Positions 47,701 through 57,904 of a stretch of DNA of 64,000 nucleotides are shown piece after piece. Positions within the stretch are counted from its first letter, which is position 1, and each line of letters starts with the position of its first letter. Source of the DNA: Prinsepia uniflora (taxonomy: Eukaryota; Streptophyta; Magnoliopsida; Rosales; Rosaceae); assembly GCA_032719365.1 (NCBI GenBank), contig CM064875.1:35362693-35426692 (forward strand), written 5' to 3'. The translations under genes and the position numbers were made by a program. Below the pieces are notes generated by a model, which made no database searches, was not told where the DNA came from, and was given only the letters and a program-made list of their open reading frames with translations.

Positions 47701-47959
47701 AATAAAATTATTCCTTATATTATTTGAGAATTTTTTTATTTTTTTTTGTTTTTTTTTTACAAAATAATTTTTTTTCTTATTTCTTTTATTTTAAGTTTCA
47801 GAATTTTTTTTAATTTCGAAGTAAAAAAAAAAGATATTTACAAAGAAAACGTATCTAACAAAAAGTATTACAATTTATATATAAGTATGAAAATATGTAC
47901 AAATATAATACATTATGAACATATATACATAAACGAAATCATATAAAAGATTATTTTAA
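44701..47959 (-). mobile_element. Interior of Y2, non-coding
   Basis: Contains the polypurine tract beside 44700, the TRIM insertion at 45442-45609, segments shared with element Y (45790-46400 and 46730-47660), homopolymer-rich stretches (46080-46150 and 47720-47830), and AT-rich sequence before the primer site. A doubled phrase (TTTTGGAACT(T/C)CAAA(G/A)TCCTACTTCTCAG) occurs at about 47389 and 47428. No protein-coding evidence. Confidence 0.7.
45442..45609 (-). mobile_element. Cassandra-like TRIM solo LTR with 5S rRNA-derived segment
   Basis: A 168-bp element has a perfect 5-bp target duplication TGTAG (45437-45441 and 45610-45614). Its ends are TGTCACGACCCGGCCC and GGTCGGGTCCTGACA. On the minus strand, 45577-45524 reads like the 3' half of plant 5S rRNA: GATTAAGCG ... 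ATGATAGGTGACC ... CTGGGAAGT, in the right order and spacing. Downstream is the AAAGCGGACAATATTGTG-type block usual for TRIM LTRs. Cassandra elements are known small non-coding retrotransposons with 5S-derived LTR sequence that can carry RNA polymerase III promoter motifs. This appears to be a solo LTR inside Y2. Confidence 0.82.
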
Positions 47960-47977
47960 TCCCCGGCAACGACGCCA
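47960..47977 (-). promoter_or_regulatory. Primer binding site of Y2 (tRNA-Asp type)
   Basis: The minus strand reads TGGCGTCGTTGCCGGGGA, 5 bp from the LTR end. This is complementary to the 3' end of plant tRNA-Asp with one mismatch. The site of element Y at 27129-27146 has one more change. Confidence 0.85.
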
Positions 47978-47982
47978 AAAAT

Positions 47983-49533
47983 TGATACGCTAAAACTAAG
48001 AATTAAAGTAAACACAAAGTCACATTCAACACATAATAAAAACATATGCAAATTAAAACCCTTTTTTGTAGATTGTAGCATTGATAAGTATAGATCGTTC
48101 TTAACTGGGATTGAGGGTGCCTAAGCATGATTATCGTTTAATTAATTAATTAGGGGGTAAATTGGTTTTTACTAAGGTCTTACGTGATTAACTAATCTAA
48201 ATTAACCTAATATATTATTTACATGGTCAACTCATCATTAACCTAGCTCATTCATAAATTATGCCAATTCCAAAATCAACAAAATTCCAAAACCTAAGTT
48301 TAATGAAATACATGTACATTATCTTAAGTACGTGCTCGAGAATACATACTATACACTTTCAATGATCTAGACTCGGGAATACGCCCTATATCTAATCAAG
48401 CATTAAGCATAAATATAGCATGAAAGATTTTTGAAATCAATACAAAATGTAGAACCATTATAAAATTAAAGATCAATCCAATAAACACAATATTCAAGTA
48501 CAAAAACAAAACTACGGGGTTAAGAGGTTGTGTTACACTATGAATCCTCGGGAATACGCCGTATAGATGCTAGGTGGTTCGACACTCTTGATGAGACACT
48601 AAGGAATACGCCTTACATGTCAATGGAGGATGGTGAATTATGGAGGATGGTGTAGATTACTTTTGTAAGAGAAATTTTGGTTTAAAAGGAAAGGTAAATT
48701 TGGTTAAGCAAAGCTTTGGTACAAAGAATGTGCGACCCTTTACAAATAGTCTAAACCTCTCTATTTATAGGAGAAAATTAATCCCCAAATAAATAGGAGT
48801 TTACAATTTAATTCTAAAAGGAAAAGGTTTCCTAAATATATAAGAAAACAAATTAAAAACCTTTCCTACAAGTAAATGGGTGAAAATAATAGACAAAAAG
48901 AAATAGGATTGAAATCCTAATAAAAAATGGAGAATAGGTGTGAAAACAACTTGAATTAATCCTGAAAATAACCTAAAACTCGATATTAAAGCCTCAGGAT
49001 CAGATTCGGTGGTTAGCCATCGAAATAGGTGGTCAAAGTTGGTAGGAAGCCTTCGGTTAACGCCCAGTCAATTCGATTCAACAGCGTTGAAGCAAGGACT
49101 AATGGTTCGGTGGACGCTCGCTGAACAATGCTTAAGAAATTTGGGGTCAACACCCAGTCAACGTGTAAACCTCTGGTCTCGTCATCGGTGAAGCACCCCG
49201 AGGTAAGTTGAAAGGGTTCAGGAAGCATGCATTGAAATGGAGTATCATACTGCAGTAGGAACTGGCCAAGTGCAATTTGATCTACCATTTAGGATTCGGT
49301 AGGCACCTACCGAATTCTGTTGAACTTTTTGGTGACCTCATTTCATTCAATCTTAACTTCTTCAATATAACTCTGATTGAGGTGATTCTTTCGTCTAAAT
49401 TCTCGTATATCCATGCTCTTTCCAATTCTGTACAATTCTCACAAAATATGTTATTTTCTCCTATTTTTTGGTATTTAAACACTAAAACATAAACATAAAG
49501 GGTATAAAATGATGCTTAATTCAAGGCTTATCA
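47983..49533 (-). mobile_element. 5' LTR of Y2
   Basis: A 1,551-bp LTR runs TGATACGC...CTTATCA. It carries the 10-bp-arm palindrome ATTCGGTAGG-CA-CCTACCGAAT at 49294-49315 and, near 48790, the uninterrupted target site of solo LTR I. A minus-strand reading frame at 49013-49288 lies within it but shows no recognisable protein and is interrupted in the other LTR. Confidence 0.85.
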
Positions 49534-49676
49534 GGAAGCATGAACAACATAGTAGTATAATTATCCCTTGTCTAACAATAGTTGAGGGTAGTTTCGTTAT
49601 TTAGAGACTATTTGTCAAACAGAGTAGGACTAGGCGCGATTATCAAAGTGTTTTAGGAGCGAGTCCTATTAGGTAA

Positions 49677-50011
49677 TGTATATGATGAACATCTACATTA
49701 ATATATTATAGGGTCAAAATATTAAATAATAATTAATATAAATAAAATAAGAACACTAACAAATAATGTAAATAAACTAGAACACTAACTCTTCGATTTG
49801 AATTCTATCGATTTTCAAAATGAAAATAAAAATAAAATCGTTAGTAACTGAATAGTTTGGATTTTCAATTCGTCTTTCTTTTATCCCATCATACATAAAG
49901 CTAGAGTACAAATAATAGTTTAAATCAAATCGATACTAGCTTTCAGTGGATTGATGCTCACGCCTAAACGACATTCTTTGGATTTGCTATCTTTGGTAAG
50001 GAAAGAATTAT
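49677..50011. other. AT-rich spacer between LTR K and LTR L
   Basis: AT-rich sequence without recognisable features. It probably continues the host sequence left of 37831. Confidence 0.6.
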
Positions 50012-50016
50012 TAAAT

Positions 50017-53000
50017 TGTCAGGGCCCACCCCTAATCCCCCGGGATTAAGGGCTAAACCCCGCTCCCGTCTAACTTACGCATGACACGAGAGCCAAACAG
50101 ATGTCTAACTTCCGTGTGACACGTACGTTGGACAAGGGAATTCCGATCCGTCCGTCCCAAAACTTCCGAACTTCCCAGAGTGCGCAGAGTCTACTGTGGA
50201 TCGTACGTATGATGTCTCCGTCTCTCTCGACCAACAGCCCGCACCGCAATAACCTGGAGGGTATCGAAAACACGAAAAGACTGTGAGTGGACAAAAATAA
50301 AGTTTAAGTTCAAAAACAGTTATCAGGAAACACATACATTTATACCCTCCGTTTAAAAATCAATGCATGCATATCAAGTTCACATCATAAAAATCATATA
50401 CGAAAAACACATTTTCCTTTTTGCTCAAATCCCGGGCCTCCGCCCAAAACCATCGAAAAACCTTTTCATCCGGGCCTCTGCCCAAAACATCGGAAAACCA
50501 TTTTTATAAATCATCATCATCACATCTCAGTGAAATTCAAAACACATTTGAAACCACGTTCTCATCCATCGAACCTGCTGGATCTATCCGAGTCTTTAAA
50601 CTCCCGAGTCTTTAAACTCAATAACCAGGCCTCAATAATCTGAGTCTTTAAACTCCCGAGTCTTTAAACTCAATAGGCCTACGGGGGAAATATCAATATC
50701 CGAGTCTTTAAACTCTCGAGTCTTTAAACTCAATCCGGGTCTTTAAACCCAATCCGGGCCCTTCCCCCGTTAGTCATAATATCCGGGTCTTTAAACCAAA
50801 TAACTAGATCCAGCAAATCCAATCCAAAACCATTTGAAAACCATTTCTCAATCTAGATCCAAACCCGAATCCGAAACCACTGGTCTGATGCCCTTTCGGC
50901 ATCCAGAACCGTCATTCTGAACCCAAATCCAGAACTTATATCCATTTCCTTTTCCAATCCGAGTCCGCAACCATCATTCCATAAGCTCTCATCCGGAATA
51001 ACCATTCCGAACCCAAACCTGGATCCATTTCAAGTCCTGAATCGAATCTCGAATCGTCACCCGGAATTCCGATTCCAAAACTGGAAATCACATTTACCAG
51101 GTTTTGAACTGGGCCTTAAGCCCGAAATCAATTTCCAAAATCCTTTTACTTTCTTTGAAGTCAAATCATATTTCCAATCCCGAAATCAAACCGTTAAATC
51201 AAGTGCAAATCACTATCTTTATCAAAACCTCGTAAAACGTGAAAACCGTCTTTTCCTCGAAAAACGTACAAAACCATAAATCATCACAATCATAAATCAA
51301 ATCATAGAATCAAGTATATAAAACATATAAAAACATATATGCATGCATCAAGAGTTAGAAAGCAAAGTCCACTCACAGACCATTCCGATGTCGCCTCGAT
51401 ACGCGTGTACTTACGCCATTCCTGGTTATTCTGCTATCCTCGGCTTTCCCGAACCTATTCAAATCCCGTAACGAGGTTACTAACTACTTCACAAAAGTCC
51501 TATTCAAATCCCATAATTTTCTCGAACTTATAAACATACTTTAAACGGGACCCTAGACCTTCGATCCCACAGAACTAACTCGAATCGACGTCCGATTAAC
51601 CAGAAACCTATCTCAAAAGATTCGTTACAACCATTAGACTCAAATCCTAGTTGGATACTTCCCCGGATAACCCCGCACGTGCCCCCATGCACCGCCCAAA
51701 GTGGCTGCGCGTGGGCCTCACGCGCCTGCACACAGAGTCATCTTCAACCTCTGGCTAGCCGATTCAACTGAACCGAACCGGCATGACCGGTTTCCCCTCA
51801 AATCCTGTATATTTTTTATCCTTCCAACACCATTAGGATCGTCCTACTCCCAGCAATCTAATTCCCTAAGCAAAACACAACATCACGGTCTCTAAACCAC
51901 CTCCCAAACTCGAACCAGAAACCTGTCCTAAACTCTGTTTTGGTTCCCGGCCAACCGTCTCTTCTCCAGTCACGGCTTCGACCTCTATAGGTTCCTAGGG
52001 ACCTACTATGTCGATTACAACTCATAGGACACTTCGACTTAGCCTCAAACTGCACGACTTTACATTTGAAACCAGACGGCAAAATAGAGCACTCAGAGCG
52101 GATTCAAGAAATTACCTATTCTCCGACCGCCGTCGTGAGCTCCGCTGGGTCTGGTCGACTCCACTCAGTCCTATCAACGCCACCACGGGTTCAATTTGAC
52201 CGTTTGATCACAGGACGTGCACAACCGTGAACGGTGGTCCTCGGTTATGTGTCCTCTGATTCCTCATCCTTTCTCACACACCCACCGTCACACCCAATCC
52301 TCACAAACACGAGCAAACCGCTCATTCGAACACCACAGAACCTCTCAATACTCACACACTCACCCAGTCCCTGCAATTCGATCAATTCCTCCCTCCATCT
52401 CACTCTCTATTTTCTTCGAAGAATGAACACTTGCACGGTTTAAATGTGTACAAGTTGTACCTGTGCACACCATAACCCTCTTAGAATCCTCTAGGTTCAC
52501 CCCACGTGTCCTCCATCCCATGGCCCAAGTCCAAAATATCCAATCCCCCTGCACACTTGTCCCAATCTGGTTGCACGAATCCCAAGGCACCAAAAGACCA
52601 AAATACCCCTTGTGAGTCAAAATTACCATTTTACCCTTCAACTTCTCAGACCCATAACTAAACCGTCCGACGTCCGATGACAGTGTGCCGCCTGTCGTCG
52701 TACTTAGGACATTGAGACCTACCTAATGGTCCTAGGCAACGTGTCAAAACCTTGTTACACAAAAAGTCAACTCTTTTCCCCTAGTTTAACCAAATTACGG
52801 CAATGCCCTCAACCTTCCAAACATCATAACTTCCTCCTCGGATGTCGGAATTGGGCGTGCCACCTGTCTACGGATTCGTGACGTCCCAAACTACGTCACC
52901 GTCATCTGTCAATGTCCATTTGACCGCCCAAACTAAAGTCAACATTTTACCCAAACCAGGGGCAAAATCGTCATTCTACGCTAAAATCCAAAAGTAGCCA

Positions 53001-53075
53001 GCTAAACACTAATTAGGCTCACTAATCCTTTACTAATCACTTTCCTAATCCCGGCTCTCGGGACGGGTCGTTACA
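50017..53075 (-). mobile_element. Solo LTR L, full length
   Basis: A 3,059-bp LTR runs from TGTCAGGGCCCACCCC to GGGACGGGTCGTTACA, flanked by TAAAT (50012-50016) and TAATT (53076-53080), a 4/5 target duplication. Brackets are CTGTGAGTGGAC at 50281-50292 and GTCCACTCACAG at 51367-51378. Between them are GGGC/GCCC units (50430-50480) and CTTTAA-loop hairpins (50590-50800). Two U3 modules with AAAGTCAAC and a GTGACGTCCC/TACGTCAC block are near 52760-52950. Confidence 0.92.
50590..50800. repeat. CTTTAA-loop hairpin array in LTR L
   Basis: GAGTCTTTAAACTC units occur (for example 50702-50715 and 50718-50731), followed by GGGTCTTTAAACCC at 50737-50750. One later unit has lost pairing (GGGTCTTTAAACCA). 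Confidence 0.9.
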
Positions 53076-53080
53076 TAATT

Positions 53081-54052
53081 GGTATCGTTTTATGTTGGTA
53101 TCGAGTTCACATGTTTTAATATGAGTAGACAACTATATTCAATTTTTATTTTAAAGATGATTAGTCTAAGGATTGTTTGTTCTGGAATTTTATGCAAGTC
53201 TACGTATCCATTTAGGTTTATAATAATAGAGATATCAAAATATTCACTTATATAATAACATATACTTATTTTAGGTTGAATATTTATAAATATTTATTCG
53301 TATTATAATACTTAAGTTTGATACATCGTGTGATCGTGATATGGAATCATATTACAATTTTTTGTGTCCAACACCGGATAATATTATAGCCACTTCAGAA
53401 CAGTTAAAAGAGTAATGACTAATGAGAGTGTGAGATGTTGTAATTGTGTGGTGGTTACGTCTTTGAAAAGAGAAGCCTCGTTTGGTCCAACCCATGGGTA
53501 CACGTGACGATGATCTAATGGTGCAATGGTGTGATGATGTCATACGTAATTGGCCAACCTTAATTGCGAGATAAGCATAAGTTGACCAAGTGGCATCATG
53601 TCACTCATGTGTGGCTGCCTCTTTTAATTGTTTTAACTCAAATTCAAATTCAATTTGAAATATACACCCTCCTAATTTCTATTCAGATTAGGCCCACTCA
53701 ATTCCCTTGGGGACCGCTCATTGGACCTGGAAATTATAGGCGACGACAGGGTGGCATTCGAGATCACATTTTACACTATGTACTTGTTATTGTTTCACTT
53801 AACAGCATCAAACAGCTGAATTGAGCCATTCCCTATGGCAAGAAAAAGTCTATGTGGCACCTACACATATTGAAATAAAATAATTTGGCAAAGGTTAATT
53901 ATAGAACTTCATAATTGACGCCCTTGATTTGGAATCAAAAATTGAGAAACCCTAAATCAAAAACCTCAATTTCCACGACCCAAGCTTCGACGAGACCTAG
54001 ATCGTCCCTTCCCTCGTCAGCGTGACCGAGCTTTTATCCTTCCCTTGTCGAC
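53081..54052. other. Intergenic sequence, nothing recognised
   Basis: AT-rich to about 53350, then mixed composition. Short frames at 53352-53543 and 53564-53824 show no coding signature. No repeat ends were found. Confidence 0.5.
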
Positions 54053-54927
54053 TGATAAGTCATGAATTAAGCATTGTTTCAATGTTATTCCTTATCACTT
54101 TTACTTATCTTCAATCAATAGGAGAAAATGATCTCTTTTGTGAAGTTTGTGCAGATTGTTTAGTTGAGATTTAAATCATGTTTTTGTAATGAAATATGAT
54201 CTTTCCAAGGCTAATTCTTCAAGAACTCATCATGGACTCACAAAGTGCCACATCACCTTTCATTTACACGGAAATGACTCACCGAGGGCACCAAGGCTTC
54301 CCAAATTTACCTCCCGAGCTGCAATTTCCATTGTTCTTCAAACTTTTGTATTCAAATCTTGCACCTTGATTGTGACATGAAGCTTGGGGGAAGTTTTTGT
54401 GCGATTTCTCTCACGCCTCATCCATCTTAGTATTTGTGTTCTTATTCCTTAATCTCTTTAAGTTTATACGAATTCAATTATGATGTTTGTTAACTTAGAT
54501 ATGTGTGAGTAGTTTCTATTAGGATTGGGGCTATTTGAAGCCCTAGCCATGTTAGTTCATATTTAGATTTTTGGCTCTTGATTATGATTGTTATGCATGA
54601 CTGAATTTGTTGGATTACTATGCTTCATGAACTCAATTTACACCTATAAGCTTGATCACTTTGTTTGTGTATACTTGTTGATGTAATTGCTTGACAGACC
54701 ATAATATCATCTTGAAATTTGAAGCATCACGTTTAAGGAGGGGAATCTTATTCGTAATCTAAACTTATGACCTATTAGAATTGCACACCACTTTTCTAGG
54801 GATAGTGTAGTGTCATCAAATCTTCTTTGTATTTCATGCATTATCACGCACTACTGATAATAGACTTTTTAAGAGGGGGACATCTTGCTTAAAGCATACA
54901 AACTAAGAGAAGATAATAGGTGTGGGT
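54053..54927 (+). mobile_element. Fragment of a TGATA-type LTR (5' end), interrupted by LTR J
   Basis: It begins TGATAAGTCATGAATTAAGC and continues with AATAGGAGAAAATGATCTCTT, matching the reverse-complement start of the Y2 LTRs (TGATAAGCCTTGAATTAAGC ... AATAGGAGAAAATAACAT). From about 54180 it diverges into sequence of Athila/Tat LTR style (AGTAGTTTCTATTAGGATTG ... GGGGCTATTTGAAGCCC). The continuation right of LTR J (57688-57900) is short and no LTR end was found. Confidence 0.55.
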
Positions 54928-57687
54928 TGTAACGACTAATCTAGAATATCAGGATTTAATGTTGATTAATTATGAATTTAGTATGACTAATCGGGAGTTA
55001 GTTGAGAGAATTCAGACGGACGGTGTAAAATGACCTTTTTGCCCCTAGAATTGGGCAAAATGTTGACTTTTGACCTGGGGATTCAAACATACGAGGACTA
55101 ATGACCGGGACGTCGCCAGTCTGTAGACAGGCGGCACGTCAAAAACGAACGTTCGATCGAAAATTTATGGTCACAGAAGCGAAATCAGTTAAACTTACAT
55201 CTCGAAAATTCAATTAAAATAATAATAAAATAATAGAATCTGATGAATAATTAAAATAACCCAGAACCCTTGAATGAGTGACAAGTGTCACTCATCCCAT
55301 TGCTTGAGACCCCTAAATTTTGGATCTTGGTCCCATTGGGCCATTACTTAATTGTTTCAAAAAACACTCACACTCATCTCTCATCTCACACACTTCCTCA
55401 CCGTTCATCATCTTCTCCTCATCATTTTATCTCATCATCTCCACCCTCTATTTCCACCTTCATCAGTAAAAATCATCAGTTCATCTTCAACATCAACTTC
55501 ATCTCTCTTATTTTTTCCTCCCTAACCGTGAGCACGACCAAACTCAAAACCCACAAACTTACCTTAAACCATTACTAGATTGGACGTGGAAAGAAGCTAG
55601 GAAGTCAGGAGAGTCACCAGGGAGGAGGACACGGCCGTTCACGGTGGAGGTAGGCTGGAAACCCAAGAACCCCCATATTTTCTCATTTTCGAAACCTCAA
55701 ATTGTGACGTGTATGAGTTGTTTCTGTGTGTTAGGACATGTTCTAGGATAAAAAACGTGTGGATTGAGACTGGTTTCGTGGTCGTGGCTGGCTGGAAACT
55801 GAAGAACACGGGGAGGAACAACTGGGCTACGAGTTTGTGTTTACAAGTAAAGATCTAGACCGTTTTTCTTGTTTTTGATCCCATAGAACTCTAGATTAGG
55901 TCTAGAGAAACATGTAGGAAGAAACGGGAGTCGAAATGGCTGCGAAAAAAGGAGAACCGGCCGAGTCAGGTCGCCAGCTCGGTAGAACAGGGAAAACCAG
56001 AGAACTAGGTTCACGAGAGGTTGACGATGCACTGTTCACAGCGCGTGGCTTTCACGCTCAGCGCCTTTGGGTGGCGCGTGAGGCCGTATTTCAGGATATG
56101 GTCAACATGTATTTTGTCCTTTTATTGTAACGAACATTTTGGGACAAATTTGGAGTCGATCGGACACTGTTTTAGGTAATTCTAGGTGTCCGAAGGTATA
56201 GGGTCTATGTTAAATACGTTTAAAGATCTCGAGAAATTGGGGAATTCAATGTTAGCCTATTTGAAGTAGTTAGTGACACGGAAGTAGTTAGTGACCCTCA
56301 GGTGTGATTTGGATAGGTCCAAAAGTTTCGAAGATGGTGATTTAGCCTGGGAGGCTTATGACACGCGTATCGAGGCGGTAGCTAAGACGGTCTGTGAGTG
56401 GAATTTGTTTTCTAAACTATGATGCACACATAACTGTTTTATATATTTACGTATGTGATTTCTATGATGATGATTATGGTATTGGTGATTTACATATTTG
56501 CACGTATTTCGAGGTTTACGATTTTATACTGTGTTTATACGTGCTTGGGTTTTGAATGATGACTTAATGGAATGGTTTTGGATTTGGAAATATGGAATCA
56601 GGGTTAAGACCCATTTGATTTGGAAACTATCAGACTTGGAGTCAATTTGATTTAATGAGATATTGGGCTGGAGGCCCATTTGGTTTATATGATCGGGCTC
56701 GAGGCTCAGTTAGTTATGATATCGGGCATGAGTCCCATTTGTGGTTTATAATTGTGGCTTCGGGTTTGGAGTCCCTAAATGAATTTGGATTTGAGAAAAC
56801 GGATTTGTGAATTTACGAGAGTTTTATGGAAATCCCGGGTATAGGCCCATTTGGAAGGTTTTAAAAGGATTTATGAAATGTTTTCCATGTACCATCCTTA
56901 TATCTATAGATTGTCTCCTCCAGTCGTTTGGGACGCTGGAGTGGTTACAGCGTATTACCTACTAGGGGTCACTGCACGGAGCGACCACACCGTATAGTGA
57001 CTCAGGAGCAGGATTACTAGACGTCTGGGATGTCAGACATCTGGGATGTTAGAGATTGACTCAGGTTGAGAGCCCGAGAAGCACGCGTAGCTTGGAACGT
57101 GACATGATGTCTGAGACGTCCGGCGTCTAGGACGCCAGGCATCTAGGATGCCGAGGAATGGTATATATTGGTGTTTGATTGGATTTTGATTTATGGATTT
57201 ACTGGATTATATATTTGTGTTTCAGATTTATTGGATTTATGAAATGGTATTTCAGTGTTGGCAGTTTTGCGCAGTGGCCCACATGATTGGATTTACAGTT
57301 TTGGGCTGAGTTCCCACATACTTGGATTTATGTTTTTGGGCTAAGGCCCTAATAATTTAATTAAAGTAAATGGTTTAATTATGGGTTTTCGAATGCATGC
57401 ATGCTTTTTAGTGAAGGGCATAAATGTCTTCTTATGAAAGGTGTTTTTATTAAACTATATATTTTCGTCCACTTATAGCTTTTAATGGTTTTTATGCCCT
57501 TCAGGTTGATCGCAGATGCGAGCTGTAGTTGTGACCGAGACTTCACACTACTCCACCGATCCTAGTGTGCTCTGGAAGCCCCGAATGGGCTAAGGTTTCG
57601 AGTTATCCCTTGTTTGACATTTCGTGTTAGACGGGAGCATGGCACATCCCGTGTTAATCCCGAGAGGATTTAGGATGGGTCATGGCA
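54928..57687 (+). mobile_element. Solo LTR J, full length
   Basis: A 2,760-bp LTR runs from TGTAACGACTAATC to GGATGGGTCATGGCA. Flanks are TGGGT (54923-54927) and GGGGT (57688-57692), 4/5 identical. It has a palindrome at 55274-55295, a left bracket CTGTGAGTGGA at 56392, a GGGC/GCCC-type array at 56590-56860, five short hairpins at 57020-57152, and a decayed right bracket GTCCACTTATAG at 57467-57478. Confidence 0.88.
57020..57152. repeat. Cluster of 6-bp-stem, 3-nt-loop hairpins in LTR J
   Basis: The units are GACGTC/GATGTC (57020-57034), GACATC/GATGTT (57036-57050), GATGTC/GACGTC (57106-57120), GGCGTC/GACGCC (57122-57136) and GGCATC/GATGCC (57138-57152). Loops are TGG, TGA or TAG. The equivalent cluster in LTR A is 473-595, with AGG loops. 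Confidence 0.9.
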
Positions 57688-57904
57688 GGGGTGAGTCTTA
57701 GCCGGACCCCTGCACGGGCACTTAATTCAGAAACATGCATAGTATTTAGATCAAGGAAATCTAGGGAGAACTATAATTGGTAAATATGGATAATAAGCCA
57801 TAATTCGTCTTAATCAATCAACCAATAATCAATCTCGTTTTCATCACTTTACATTGTGTTTTTGCATCTCATTTTCATGCTAATCATCAATCAAGCTTAC
57901 CCAC

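Larger units (their letters stand above)
40051..49533 (-). mobile_element. Element Y2: two-LTR, non-coding retrotransposon with tRNA-Asp primer site
   Basis: This minus-orientation relative of Y has its 5' LTR at 47983-49533, a primer site at 47960-47977, an interior at 44701-47959 and a 3' LTR at 40051-44700 (holding solo LTR I). On the minus strand the interior ends AAGTGTGGGGGTATT before TGATAAG, a polypurine tract. The interior is 3.3 kb with no gag or pol frame, so it is non-autonomous. Flanks AAAGG and GGAAG are a poor target duplication. It lies near the 3' end of LTR K. Confidence 0.82.
37832..49671 (+). mobile_element. Solo LTR K, split by element Y2
   Basis: This plus-orientation LTR begins TGTAACGACCC at 37832. 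It is interrupted at 40051-49533 and ends at 49671 with a mutated terminus (TCCTATTA in place of TCCTGTCA). Target duplication is GGCAA (37827-37831) and GGTAA (49672-49676), one transition. The joined length is about 2.36 kb. Brackets are decayed (GTGTAAGTGGAT near 38968, GTCTACTCATAC near 39974). It carries a 42-bp tandem array at 39377-39520. Confidence 0.82.

Noticed and set aside
49013..49288. 91-residue minus-strand reading frame in the Y2 LTR
   Set aside because: The partner LTR (44214-44480) has frame-breaking differences, and no domain was recognised.
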